From: Lachnospiraceae bacterium
GTDB lineage: Bacteria; Bacillota; Clostridia; Lachnospirales; Lachnospiraceae
DNA length: 19,886 nucleotides
Direction of reading: 5' to 3'
NCBI GenBank assembly: GCA_900753305.1
Contig: CAADYR010000016.1
Span: 1-19,886 of the forward strand
A model generated the notes under the pieces. The model was not told the origin of the DNA and ran no database searches. It saw nothing but the letters and a program-made list of their open reading frames with translations. The translations under genes were made by a program, and so were the position numbers. Shown one piece after another: positions 8,070 through 16,667 of the stretch; the first letter of the stretch is position 1, and every line of letters begins with the position of its first letter.

Positions 8070-10238
8070 CTACTCTGCAATGATACGATTCTCAGGAATC
8101 TTTACTTCAAACTCTACAGGGCTGTTTCCTGTAAGCTTCCGGCTTCTTGCATCCGGCTGACTGCTTCCTACATATATTTTACAGCTGCCTTTGGTCAGTA
8201 CCATCTCACCATCTTCATTGTATAATGCAAAAGCCTTGTCGGTTAATGTTATTTCCACATGCTTCGTTTCATTTTTCTTTACAGCAGCCTTCTTTAATCC
8301 CTTCAGCTGTGCTTTAGGTGCATCCTTTAATCCTGTAGATACATAAACCTGTAAGGTCTGTGCGCTGTCATACTCGCCTACATTACTGATATCTGCTTCT
8401 ATCCTGATACCCTCTTTTGTTACTACATCTGTGGAAAGCTTCACATTGCTGATCTCAAAATCCGTATAGGATAATCCATATCCAAATGGGAACAATGCTT
8501 CCTGCTCCATATATCTGTAGGTTCTGCCCTTCATTGCATAATCTGTAAATTCAGGAAGTTCTTCAGAAGATTTATAGAAAGTAATCGGTAACTTGCCTTC
8601 CGGACTTGCTTCACCAAACAGCAGCTTTGCAATTGCCCTGCCGCCCTGTGCTCCGGGATATCCACCGTAAAGGATTGCCGGAATATGTTCTGCCGGCCAG
8701 TTGATCGCAAGTGCACTTCCTGATAACAGTACCAGTACAACAGGCTTACCACATGCAGCCACCGTTTCCAGTACTTCTTCCTGGATTCCCGGAAGATTTA
8801 AGTTTGGTTTATCACCACTTGCGTACTGATTACCCTGATCTCCCTCTTCTCCTTCCAGTCCTGCATCCAGTCCCATACAGCAGATAACGATATCACTGTA
8901 CTCACAGATGCCTTTTACTTCTGCAATTCTGTCATTGGTAACTGCCAGATTCTCAATTTTATCCTTATAGAGATGACAGCCATCTGAGTATAATACTCTT
9001 GCCTCATCCCCTGCGTATTCCTGAATACCTTCTACCACGGTAATATACTGGGAAGCTGTACCTTCATAATTACCAACCAGTGCTTTACGGTTATTGGCAT
9101 TTGGTCCGATTACACCGATTGTCTTATATTTCTTTATATCCAGTGGAAGAAGCTTATCTTCATTTTTCAGAAGTACAACACTCTTCATTGCTGCTTTCAG
9201 ATTAAGCTGCTTCATTTTATCAGAATCAGCTTCCAGGAAAGAAATCTTATCATAAGGATTATCCTTGACTTCTCCTAATGTACCAAGCTTCATTCTGGTT
9301 GTAAACAGGTTCTCTACTGCTTCATCTACTCTCTCTTCCGGTACCATACCTTCCTTTACAACATCTTCCAGACAGGAGAATAAGTTACCACAGTTCAGAT
9401 CACATCCATGATTCATAGCCATTGCCACAGCTTCCTGTGCGGTGTCTACTACCTTATGTCCCTGGAAGAAATCACGGATAGCCCAGCAGTCTGATACGAC
9501 GTGACCCTGAAATCCCCATTTTTTTCTCAGGATGTTCTGCAAAAGTTCTTCACTTCCACAGCAAGGCTGTCCATTTGTCCTGTTGTAGGCTCCCATCACT
9601 GCCTCTACCTTGGCTTCCTGTACACAGGCTTTGAATGCCGGCAGATAAGTTTCATATAAATCTTTCCTGGATACTTCTGCATTGAAATGATGCCTTAAAT
9701 CTTCCGGTCCGCTGTGCACTGCAAAATGCTTGGCACAGGCAGCCGCTTTCATATACTTCTCATCATGTCCCTGGATTCCTTCAACAAATCTTACGCCCAG
9801 TCTGCTCGTAAGATAAGGATCTTCTCCAAAGGTTTCATGACCTCTGCCCCATCTGGGATCACGGAAAATATTGACATTAGGAGACCAGAAAGTCAGTCCC
9901 TTATAAATATCCGTATCATTATATTTCTGCTGGTTATTGTATTTTGCACGTCCCTCTGTGGATATGGCATCTGCTACTTCTTCTACCAGATCCTCATCAA
10001 AACTGCCTGCCAATGTGACAGCCTGTGGAAATACAGTTGCCACACCGGCTCTTGCCACCCCATGAAGTGCCTCGTTCCACCAGTTATAAGCCTTTATGTT
10101 CAATCTATCTACTGCGCAAGCCCAGTTCAGTGTCTGGCTGCATTTCTCACGTAAATCCATCTGCGCAACAAGTTTTCTGGCTGCTTTACGATACTCCTGA
10201 TTCTTATCCTGATCATGTACTAATTCCAATTCTTCCAT
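8070..10238 (-). CDS. Glycoside hydrolase family 3 beta-glycosidase (beta-xylosidase/arabinofuranosidase-like clade)
   Basis: Retaining exo-glycosidase of 722 residues without signal peptide, so cytoplasmic. The N-terminal (alpha/beta)8 domain shows AYNWWNEALHG (50-60), SPNVNIFRDPRWGRGHETFGEDPYL (119-143) and KHFAVHSGPE (170-179). The nucleophile region is VVSDCWAI with Asp250. The (alpha/beta)6 domain is at about 360-570 and a C-terminal fibronectin-III-like domain at about 610-705. The RDPRWGRGxETFGEDP and EWWxEALHG signatures are those of the GH3 clade holding beta-xylosidases and alpha-L-arabinofuranosidases; many relatives are named beta-glucosidase. It should trim oligosaccharides brought in by the following transporter. 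The ATG at 10238 directly abuts AGGAG, so the in-frame TTG at 10229 (nine bases after AGGAG) may be the true start. Family confidence is high and substrate confidence low. Confidence 0.92.
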   Translation of the reverse strand: MEELELVHDQDKNQEYRKAARKLVAQMDLREKCSQTLNWACAVDRLNIKAYNWWNEALHGVARAGVATVFPQAVTLAGSFDEDLVEEVADAISTEGRAKYNNQQKYNDTDIYKGLTFWSPNVNIFRDPRWGRGHETFGEDPYLTSRLGVRFVEGIQGHDEKYMKAAACAKHFAVHSGPEDLRHHFNAEVSRKDLYETYLPAFKACVQEAKVEAVMGAYNRTNGQPCCGSEELLQNILRKKWGFQGHVVSDCWAIRDFFQGHKVVDTAQEAVAMAMNHGCDLNCGNLFSCLEDVVKEGMVPEERVDEAVENLFTTRMKLGTLGEVKDNPYDKISFLEADSDKMKQLNLKAAMKSVVLLKNEDKLLPLDIKKYKTIGVIGPNANNRKALVGNYEGTASQYITVVEGIQEYAGDEARVLYSDGCHLYKDKIENLAVTNDRIAEVKGICEYSDIVICCMGLDAGLEGEEGDQGNQYASGDKPNLNLPGIQEEVLETVAACGKPVVLVLLSGSALAINWPAEHIPAILYGGYPGAQGGRAIAKLLFGEASPEGKLPITFYKSSEELPEFTDYAMKGRTYRYMEQEALFPFGYGLSYTDFEISNVKLSTDVVTKEGIRIEADISNVGEYDSAQTLQVYVSTGLKDAPKAQLKGLKKAAVKKNETKHVEITLTDKAFALYNEDGEMVLTKGSCKIYVGSSQPDARSRKLTGNSPVEFEVKIPENRIIAE

Positions 10239-10302
10239 CTCCTCTTTCGACGACTTAATCTATAGTTAGTATTTTCACTAATTTCTTTTCGTTTATAAAA
10301 AA

Positions 10303-10308
10303 ATTATA
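10303..10308 (-). promoter_or_regulatory. Candidate -10 element of operon B
   Basis: TATAAT on the minus strand, about 65 bp before the GH3 start. No consensus -35 lies 16-18 bp upstream. That fits a promoter needing an activator such as the divergently encoded AraC protein, but it is not proof. Confidence 0.4.
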
Positions 10309-10445
10309 TACAACTTGCCTATTGCTTTCCTCTTAAATATTGCTACACAATTCTCAAATATTATCATTTTTTAAAATTTTGCACATACATATCTGCATAA
10401 TTTCTATATATTTTCTTTAAAATATACGACAAAACGCTAGATTTA

Positions 10446-10475
10446 TTGGCTGTCTTTTGTTATGATGAGTACAAT
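10446..10475 (+). promoter_or_regulatory. Candidate promoter of the AraC regulator gene
   Basis: TTGGCT (10446-10451) and TACAAT (10470-10475) are spaced by 18 bp. An alternative extended -10, TGTTATGAT, lies inside the spacer. Transcription would begin about 90 bp before the ATG at 10570. Confidence 0.35.
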
Positions 10476-10569
10476 CTAAACAATGATTCAAGTAAATTTT
10501 GCGATTTGTACTGCAGCGCATTTTGATATTATTTGAGAAGATGAGTATTTTTAATCAGGAGGATTTATT

Positions 10570-11436
10570 ATGATTGAAAAGTTGCATGGAAGGCGCGAAA
10601 CCGTCCTTCATCCGGCTACGCAGGCGTTTCGTCTGTATATGAATGTAGAAGCCGAGAATTATCCTGCCCACTGGCACACTGACCTGGAAATCATTATGCC
10701 AATTGAGAATATATACACTGCTGTAATAGAGAAGCAATCCTACTGTCTGGAGCCAAATGATATCTTTATCATCCCCTCCGGACAGATACATGAACTGATA
10801 GCACCACCCAGGGGACGCAGGCTTATTTTTCAGGTAGATCATGCAATTTTAAGAGAAGTCAATGGATTCGACTCCATTTATAATAAGTTCTTTCCTTATG
10901 CCCTGTTCCGGAAATCTGAATGCCCTGAGATACATTCCAGACTGGTTCAGTACCTCATGCAGATTTATCAGGAATATACTTCGGGAGAACCGCTTTTTGA
11001 AGCCAGTATTCACGGTCTGGCAATTGCCTTTTTTGTGCAGGCAGGCAGGCTGCGTCTGAAACAGACTGACAGCTTCAGCAGTCTCAAGAAGCACAAACAG
11101 CAATCTTATATTGATACTTTCTTTAATTTGTGTACTTATATGAATGAACATTGTACGGAAGTTTTATCCATGGACGAGCTTGCGGAAATGACCGGATTCA
11201 GTAAATCCCACTTTATCCGTTTATTTAAAGAATTTGCCGGCGTATCCTATTATGAGTATCTGACCAAAAGGCGTCTACTCCATGCAGAACTGCTTCTGGA
11301 TAATCCCGAATATTCCATTGCTGACATTGCCATGCAGAGCGGCTTTAACAGTCTGGCAACTTTTAACAGAGTCTTTAAGTCCAGTCACAACTGTACGCCA
11401 ACTGATTACCGCAAAAGACAACACAGCGCCTCCTGA
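10570..11436 (+). CDS. AraC-family transcriptional regulator with N-terminal cupin domain
   Basis: DNA-binding regulator of 288 residues. The N-terminal cupin (about 25-100) carries HWHTDLE with His34, His36 and Glu40, plus His74 in GQIHEL. This is the HxHx3E...H pattern that can bind a metal or frame a sugar pocket. The C-terminal AraC/XylS domain (about 190-285) has its first helix-turn-helix in SMDELAEMTGFSKSHFIRLF and its second in SIADIAMQSGFNSLATFNRVFK, ending with the family TPTDYR signature. The ATG follows AGGAGGA with seven bases between. It is divergent from the GH3 operon, the usual arrangement for a local sugar-responsive activator of that operon. Its effector is unknown. Confidence 0.93.
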   Translation: MIEKLHGRRETVLHPATQAFRLYMNVEAENYPAHWHTDLEIIMPIENIYTAVIEKQSYCLEPNDIFIIPSGQIHELIAPPRGRRLIFQVDHAILREVNGFDSIYNKFFPYALFRKSECPEIHSRLVQYLMQIYQEYTSGEPLFEASIHGLAIAFFVQAGRLRLKQTDSFSSLKKHKQQSYIDTFFNLCTYMNEHCTEVLSMDELAEMTGFSKSHFIRLFKEFAGVSYYEYLTKRRLLHAELLLDNPEYSIADIAMQSGFNSLATFNRVFKSSHNCTPTDYRKRQHSAS

Positions 11437-11457
11437 TTATCAGGAGACGCCTTTTTT
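11426..11457 (+). terminator. Intrinsic terminator overlapping the AraC stop codon
   Basis: An 11-bp stem GCGCCTCCTGA/TCAGGAGACGC with one mismatch and a TTA loop (11426-11450) is followed by a run of T (11452-11457). The gene's TGA stop (11434-11436) lies inside the left arm. On the opposite strand the same hairpin has no good U-tract, so it is a weaker stop for the converging GH2 transcript. Confidence 0.82.
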
Positions 11458-11462
11458 ACTGT

Positions 11463-13883
11463 TTATCTATGTTTAGTAAAAGATAATTCTATTCCGGCAC
11501 TTTGCAAGCCTTCTGCTTCCACTCTCACAACACATTTACCTGCGTTGCCGGTTGACTGTATTACTGCAAATGCCTGTCCGGCAGATACATGAATACCGCT
11601 TCCTTTCATGCTTTCATGGCTGGCTGGATTACCATTATCAATGCCGACTAATTCGCCGACACCTTCTACAGATAATTGAACATACTGTTCTGATTGTGGA
11701 CACAGTCTGCCCTTTTCATCTACTATGGCTATCTCAATCTGTCCTACATCCAGCCCGTCTGCTGCCAGAGTATCCTGATAACAATTAAGCCTGATTGCGT
11801 ATGGTTCACCTGCTGTCTCCACTCTGTCACGCACGACCTCTTTACCATCCTTGAAGCCCACTAATTCCATATATCCCGGCTCATATGGTACATCCCAACT
11901 AAGGAACAGATTGTCCGTATTTGCAGGAATTGGCTCCTTATCAAAATGCCCGTAGGTTTGTGTCATTCCATAGTCAGGGTAGGAATATGCCTTTTTCCCA
12001 TAGGATTTACCATTTAAGATCAGTTCTGCACTGTCACAGTTCGTATAGCCTAACACCTGAAGGATTGTTCCCTGCTCTACATCTATATTCCAATGGGGAA
12101 GCAGATGTGCAACAGGAATATCCCTTCTCCAGATACTCTGGTAGAAATAGAAGCTGTCCTTGGCAAAACCGCAGGTATCCAGCACTCCGGCATTAGAAGA
12201 ACGATGCGGCCAGTGGGATTCTCCCAGATAATCAATACCTGTCCACATAAAATCTCCTGCCACATAATCATGTGTCATCGTATATCGAAGCAGACGACCT
12301 ACTTCTATGGGAGCACTATAGTACGGACGCATCCACCAGCCTGCTTTTTCCTCCATATGAAACAGATACTGACCTCTCATTCCACCAAGTCCACTGTTCT
12401 CCGTTCCGATCATACACCAGTTGGGATGATTACGTTTATCTTCATCATAGAAAGTCTCTGCCCTGGTTCTCCATCTGCCTACATAGTTATATCCAACTAC
12501 ATCCAGTTCGTTTAAGAATTCTTCTCTGGCAGCTCTTGGCTCTGCTGCGATCTGGTCATTTGCCTGTGTGACTGCACGCAGCGGGTCAATGGATTTACAG
12601 ATGCTCTTTAAATGTCTGGCTGTAAGATACCCCTCCGGCGCGGTCTGGTCAGGCACTTCATTTCCAATACTCCACAGTATGATACTTGGATGATTACGGT
12701 CACGCAGCAGCATTGTCCTCAGGTCTTCTTCATGACAGGTATCAAACCACAGAGAATAGCCATGACTTTCATGGGTATTGCTTCCAAGCTCCTTACCCTT
12801 TAGATAATGCCATTCGTCAAAAGCCTCATCCATTACCAGAAATCCCATTCTGTCACACAAATCCAGCAGTGCGCTGTCTGGTGGATTATGTGCCATTCTA
12901 AGGGCATTGACTCCCATTTCTTTCAGCTTCTCTAATCGTCTTTTCCATACAGGCAGGGGAACCGCTGCCCCCATACAGCCGCCATCATGGTGGATACATA
13001 CACCATTTAACTTCACCTGTCTGCCATTTAACAGGAATCCTTTATCTGCATCAAATACGGCAGTCCGGATACCAAAGAAGGTATGTACCTCATCAATCAG
13101 GGTATCCTGATCATAGAGCAGAGTCACCGCTTCATACAGGAAAGGAGCGTCCACTTCCCACAGAAGCGGAGTCCCTATTATCTCCTGCTGATGCAGTGTA
13201 TTGGTCTCTCCCTTTCTGTCCGTACACAGCTCCAGACAGATCTCATGATCCGGGGAGAATACAGTGGTCTGAACAGATAATTTCTTATCTTCTGCATGGG
13301 CAAGAAAAATTTCCACTGATATATGTGCTTTATCCTCTTCTATACTGGGAATCTGGATTCCTACTCCAAATGGCGCAATATAAGTATCTGATGTTTTCAC
13401 AAGCCATACATTTCTGGTAATACCGGAGCCGGAGTACCATCTGGAACCAGGCTGTGCAGAATTGTCTACCTTCACATCCAGCACATTTTCCCTGCCATCC
13501 TCATGCAGATATTGTGTGATCTCATATTCAAAAGGCGTATATCCATACACATGCTGACCTAATTTGTGACCATTTATCCACACTGTAGACAGCATATAGA
13601 CTCCTTCAAAGTGGATAAATACTCTTCCCTTGGCAAATGCCTGTGGATTCACGTCAAAAATCTTACGATACCAGCCAATTCCCGTTTCTGCGTATCCACC
13701 GGAACCGCAGGATGGTGCATCCTCTTTCCATGGATAATACAGACTCCAGTCATGCGGCAGCTTGACCGGTTCATAATCTCTTACCAGAGTTTGTCCTGCC
13801 TGCATTTGATTATCCCCATGATAAAAATACCAGTCCAGGTTAAAATTTTGTTTTTCTCTGACCTTTTCATCACATAAATACAT
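11463..13883 (-). CDS. Glycoside hydrolase family 2 beta-galactosidase-like enzyme
   Basis: Retaining exo-glycosidase of 806 residues without signal peptide, so cytoplasmic. The N-terminal jelly-roll domain (about 12-165) has KLPHDWSL and GIGWYRKIF, followed by an immunoglobulin-like domain (about 170-275). The TIM barrel (about 280-590) has the acid/base Glu409 in NHPSIILWSIGNE and a probable nucleophile Glu495 in IGTENSG. The C-terminal modules begin with a DUF4982-like segment (YTNCDSAELILNGKSYG, 613-629). This build matches bacterial GH2 beta-galactosidases; beta-glucuronidase or another GH2 activity cannot be excluded. With GH53 in the same operon, release of galactose from short beta-1,4-galactooligosaccharides is the simplest role. 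I chose the ATG at 13883, which has AAGGGAA upstream; a GTG at 13913 would add 10 residues. It follows the LacI gene by about 32 bp. Confidence 0.92.
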   Translation of the reverse strand: MYLCDEKVREKQNFNLDWYFYHGDNQMQAGQTLVRDYEPVKLPHDWSLYYPWKEDAPSCGSGGYAETGIGWYRKIFDVNPQAFAKGRVFIHFEGVYMLSTVWINGHKLGQHVYGYTPFEYEITQYLHEDGRENVLDVKVDNSAQPGSRWYSGSGITRNVWLVKTSDTYIAPFGVGIQIPSIEEDKAHISVEIFLAHAEDKKLSVQTTVFSPDHEICLELCTDRKGETNTLHQQEIIGTPLLWEVDAPFLYEAVTLLYDQDTLIDEVHTFFGIRTAVFDADKGFLLNGRQVKLNGVCIHHDGGCMGAAVPLPVWKRRLEKLKEMGVNALRMAHNPPDSALLDLCDRMGFLVMDEAFDEWHYLKGKELGSNTHESHGYSLWFDTCHEEDLRTMLLRDRNHPSIILWSIGNEVPDQTAPEGYLTARHLKSICKSIDPLRAVTQANDQIAAEPRAAREEFLNELDVVGYNYVGRWRTRAETFYDEDKRNHPNWCMIGTENSGLGGMRGQYLFHMEEKAGWWMRPYYSAPIEVGRLLRYTMTHDYVAGDFMWTGIDYLGESHWPHRSSNAGVLDTCGFAKDSFYFYQSIWRRDIPVAHLLPHWNIDVEQGTILQVLGYTNCDSAELILNGKSYGKKAYSYPDYGMTQTYGHFDKEPIPANTDNLFLSWDVPYEPGYMELVGFKDGKEVVRDRVETAGEPYAIRLNCYQDTLAADGLDVGQIEIAIVDEKGRLCPQSEQYVQLSVEGVGELVGIDNGNPASHESMKGSGIHVSAGQAFAVIQSTGNAGKCVVRVEAEGLQSAGIELSFTKHR

Positions 13884-13915
13884 AATTCCCTTGCCCTGAC
13901 CTTTCCCATACACAA

Positions 13916-14890
13916 TTAGATACGATATCCTCTGTCTGCCGATTTGCGAAGCAGGATTTCATGATTCAAGGTTGTCTTTGCATTGTAGCTTTCTCCACGC
14001 AGCCTGTTGATCATCTGTCTTCCTATGACATTTCCCATCTGTCTTGCAGAGACATTCACTGCTGTCACTGCCGGAGTAAAGCACTCCAGACTGGCACTGT
14101 TACACAGTGATACGATTCCAATATCATCAGGAATCCGATAACCCTGCGCCTGTAAGCAGGACATGAAACGGGTACAAATGACATCATCTGCACATACAAT
14201 ACACTCAACCTTTTTCTCTATCATATCACAAATATAGTTCTCTATCGGCTCTGCGTTTCTAAAATCAGTATAATAGCATTGCTGCTCCATATCCAGTCCA
14301 TATTGCTTCAAAGCGGCATAACATCCTTCGCTGCGGTTCTGATTGACCCGATACTGCATATCGCCTGCTACAAAGGCAAATTTGCGATATCCCTGTCCGA
14401 TCAGAACGGACATCAGGCTTGCTGCCGCCTGATAATGGTCTGCATCTACCTGCAGGATTTCCTCATACTTACAGCTTCCTGTAAGTCCTGTCGGGAAGTG
14501 CCGGTCTGTCAGGTATTTTAAGACACTGTCATTCTCTACACCCCTCAGCAGGATAATTCCATCAATCTTATGTTCCTCCACAAGCATCTTAATATCACGG
14601 GTATCATTCAGTGCGCCTGCCGTTATCAGGACATGATATTGAAGCGCCGCCGCCACTTCACTGATTCCCAGCAGACACTCCTGAAAGAAAGGAGCATTGG
14701 TCGTATAGGCATCATTGGGAAGCACTACAGCTAAATTATTCGTTGACTGATTCTCTGCCTCTGACCGCCTGCCCACATACTCTCTGATCCTTGCCCTTGT
14801 ATCTTCTCCGATTCTGCCTTTCCCTGAAAGTGCTCTGGATACCGTACTTCTGGACACTCCCATATCCCTTGCAATTTCTTCCATTGTCAT
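13916..14890 (-). CDS. LacI-family transcriptional regulator
   Basis: DNA-binding repressor of 324 residues. The N-terminal helix-turn-helix (about 3-25) is EEIARDMGVSRSTVSRALSG, with the hinge region near 40-50. The effector domain is of the periplasmic-binding-protein fold (NLAVVLP, IDGIILLRG, VECIVCADDV, IGIVSLCN). The ATG is preceded by AAGGGGGTG. The gene sits between the binding-protein gene and GH2, in the same direction, so it is probably produced from operon A and feeds back on it. TTGCGCAA palindromes at the operon A promoter have the symmetric central-CG form usual for LacI-family operators and are the best candidate targets. The inducer would most likely be galactose, a galacto-oligosaccharide or a derivative; this is inference from context. 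Confidence 0.94.
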   Translation of the reverse strand: MTMEEIARDMGVSRSTVSRALSGKGRIGEDTRARIREYVGRRSEAENQSTNNLAVVLPNDAYTTNAPFFQECLLGISEVAAALQYHVLITAGALNDTRDIKMLVEEHKIDGIILLRGVENDSVLKYLTDRHFPTGLTGSCKYEEILQVDADHYQAAASLMSVLIGQGYRKFAFVAGDMQYRVNQNRSEGCYAALKQYGLDMEQQCYYTDFRNAEPIENYICDMIEKKVECIVCADDVICTRFMSCLQAQGYRIPDDIGIVSLCNSASLECFTPAVTAVNVSARQMGNVIGRQMINRLRGESYNAKTTLNHEILLRKSADRGYRI

Positions 14891-14913
14891 ACCAACACCC
14901 CCTTCCTGATAGC

Positions 14914-14944
14914 AAGAAAGCTGACTTCATCAGCCAGCTTTCTT
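14914..14944 (-). terminator. Hairpin between the binding-protein and LacI genes (attenuator-like)
   Basis: A 10-bp perfect stem AAGAAAGCTG/CAGCTTTCTT (14914-14923 with 14935-14944) encloses an 11-base loop. On the minus strand the hairpin is not followed by a proper U-run (it continues GCTATCAGG). It may be a partial terminator or a transcript-end stabiliser that lowers expression of the LacI and GH2 genes relative to the transporter. Confidence 0.5.
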
Positions 14945-14973
14945 CGCATCGTGTTTTATCAGATCCGTAACTA

Positions 14974-16638
14974 TTATCTAGTTGCAAGCCATGCATCATA
15001 CTGTGAGTAGAACTCATCATATACCTGCTGTAATCCTGCATCATAGCACTTCTGGATCATTTCATCCAATGTAGTATCTACATCATCTACAAGACCAAGC
15101 TCAAGCATAGGTACATAATCTGTAAGAACTGCTGTTACTGCGGATACATATGCCTTTACATTAGTATCATCAAATACGAATGTAATTGTAGGATTCATCT
15201 GTACTCTGGATTCCCATGCATCTGTAATCTTCTTCTCACGCTCTTCCACACCGGCTTCACTCAAGTCACTGTTCTTGATTGCCCAGGATGCTGAAATAGC
15301 AAATGGCGCATACTCTGCACTCTTGTCTAACTTAGTATACTGATTCTGGTCATCAATAGAGTAATGTACACCTTCTTCACCAAGAATAAGCAGTCTGTTC
15401 AGATAAGTATCAAATTTGATCAGGTCAAGTACCATAGCTGCCCTCTCAGGATTCTTGGAACCTGCTGCGATTGCCATATCGTTGTTGGAATATGCTTCTG
15501 CACCTACCAGATGCTCCTTTGTCAGGTCATATGCCATACATTTTACGCCGTCTGTCTTTTCAGCCTGTCTCATATATGTGAATACAGAACCATTCCATGC
15601 GATAGATGCACCTTGTAAGTTACCAAAAGCATCATCATCTGTTACTGTATTAGTCAGGGCTGATCTGCTCCAGCAGCCTGCGTCTGCCATTTCCTTCATA
15701 TCTTTTGCATAATTACGGAAGGAATCAAATTCATAAGCAAGTTTAATGTCTTCTTTTGCAGGGATATCTCCTTTGTATTCATACATGAAATCCAAATAAC
15801 TGCTGTCCAGGGCAAGGAAAGTATCTGTCTGCTGACGGTATACATCCCACAACTCATTGTTATCACCGGCTGCCGCCAATGCATAAATACCACTTTCAGG
15901 AGTTTCCTTTTCTGCAATAGTCAGCATATATTTCTTATAATCATCCCAGTTATCCAGCTCGCTTATACCATACTTTTCCATTAAGTCCTGACGGACTGCT
16001 ACAATCTTACCCATAGGCTGTGCCTTATTGGATGGTACTGCGATTGTTTTTCCTGATATTGTTGTCTCATCCCAGCTGTCTGCTGCCTGGTACTTGCTTG
16101 TAAGCGGCATATAGTTTGCTACAAAGTCATCTGTCAGTTCATAGAAAGAGCCCTTTGCAGCTTCGTTGTACATGAAACACCATGGAGCAGTAAAGATCAG
16201 GTCAACCTGTTCACCACCTGCAAGTACAAGAGAATACATGGTCTGATAATCACTCCAGCTCATGAATGTAACTGCAAGCTCTGTGTTAAATGGCTGTAAG
16301 TAATCATTTACTTTATTAATAACACTATCCCAGTCATTTGGTGTATCACCAATCAGATACATATTAACTGTGTAGCTCTTGCTCAGATCTGTGGAAGCAT
16401 ACATTTCAGGGGTTGCTGCGATAGTACCCTGGCCTACCTCTGCCGGTAAGCTGTCCAGAGATGCTGCTGTTGCTGCTGTATCTGTCTTTGCATCTGCCTG
16501 TGCAGCCTCTGTCTTGGCAGTATCTTTTGCTGATGTGTCAGTCGTTGATGAGGATGCAGCAGAGCCGCCACAGCCTGTAAGCATGGATGCTGTCATGCAC
16601 ATACTTAAAATAGTTGCAAGTAATTTTTTCTTCTTCAT
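14974..16638 (-). CDS. Extracellular solute-binding lipoprotein of a second carbohydrate ABC transporter
   Basis: Lipid-anchored binding protein of 554 residues. The signal peptide (KKKK, hydrophobic core) ends in the lipobox LTGC with Cys23. A Ser/Thr/Ala/Asp-rich linker (about 24-62) precedes a large periplasmic-binding-type domain. In size and operon position it resembles the operon B protein, but the sequences diverge well beyond the signal peptide, so the two probably bind different ligands. It has a good ribosome binding site (AGGAGAGG, six bases before the ATG). It follows the LplC-like permease by 29 bp. Given GH53 and GH2 in the operon, beta-1,4-galactooligosaccharides are the likely cargo; that is inferred from context only. 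Confidence 0.92.
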   Translation of the reverse strand: MKKKKLLATILSMCMTASMLTGCGGSAASSSTTDTSAKDTAKTEAAQADAKTDTAATAASLDSLPAEVGQGTIAATPEMYASTDLSKSYTVNMYLIGDTPNDWDSVINKVNDYLQPFNTELAVTFMSWSDYQTMYSLVLAGGEQVDLIFTAPWCFMYNEAAKGSFYELTDDFVANYMPLTSKYQAADSWDETTISGKTIAVPSNKAQPMGKIVAVRQDLMEKYGISELDNWDDYKKYMLTIAEKETPESGIYALAAAGDNNELWDVYRQQTDTFLALDSSYLDFMYEYKGDIPAKEDIKLAYEFDSFRNYAKDMKEMADAGCWSRSALTNTVTDDDAFGNLQGASIAWNGSVFTYMRQAEKTDGVKCMAYDLTKEHLVGAEAYSNNDMAIAAGSKNPERAAMVLDLIKFDTYLNRLLILGEEGVHYSIDDQNQYTKLDKSAEYAPFAISASWAIKNSDLSEAGVEEREKKITDAWESRVQMNPTITFVFDDTNVKAYVSAVTAVLTDYVPMLELGLVDDVDTTLDEMIQKCYDAGLQQVYDEFYSQYDAWLATR

Positions 16639-16667
16639 ATTGTCCTCTCCTTTTTGATAAATAGTTA

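Larger units (their letters stand above)
10239..10569. other. 331-bp AT-rich divergent promoter region between GH3 and the AraC gene
   Basis: This spacer carries promoters in both directions (entries at 10303 and 10446) and two direct copies of AAATTTTGC, at 10374-10382 and 10494-10502, about 120 bp apart. These could be regulator half-sites or simply AT-rich chance repeats. No ORF or hairpin of note lies in it. Confidence 0.55.

Noticed and set aside
9714..10154. 146-codon plus-strand frame opposite GH3
   Set aside because: It is antisense to conserved GH3 motifs, and its composition is that of a complementary-strand shadow.
12093..12515. 140-codon plus-strand frame opposite GH2
   Set aside because: It is a shadow of the GH2 barrel region, with no start signal or recognisable domain.
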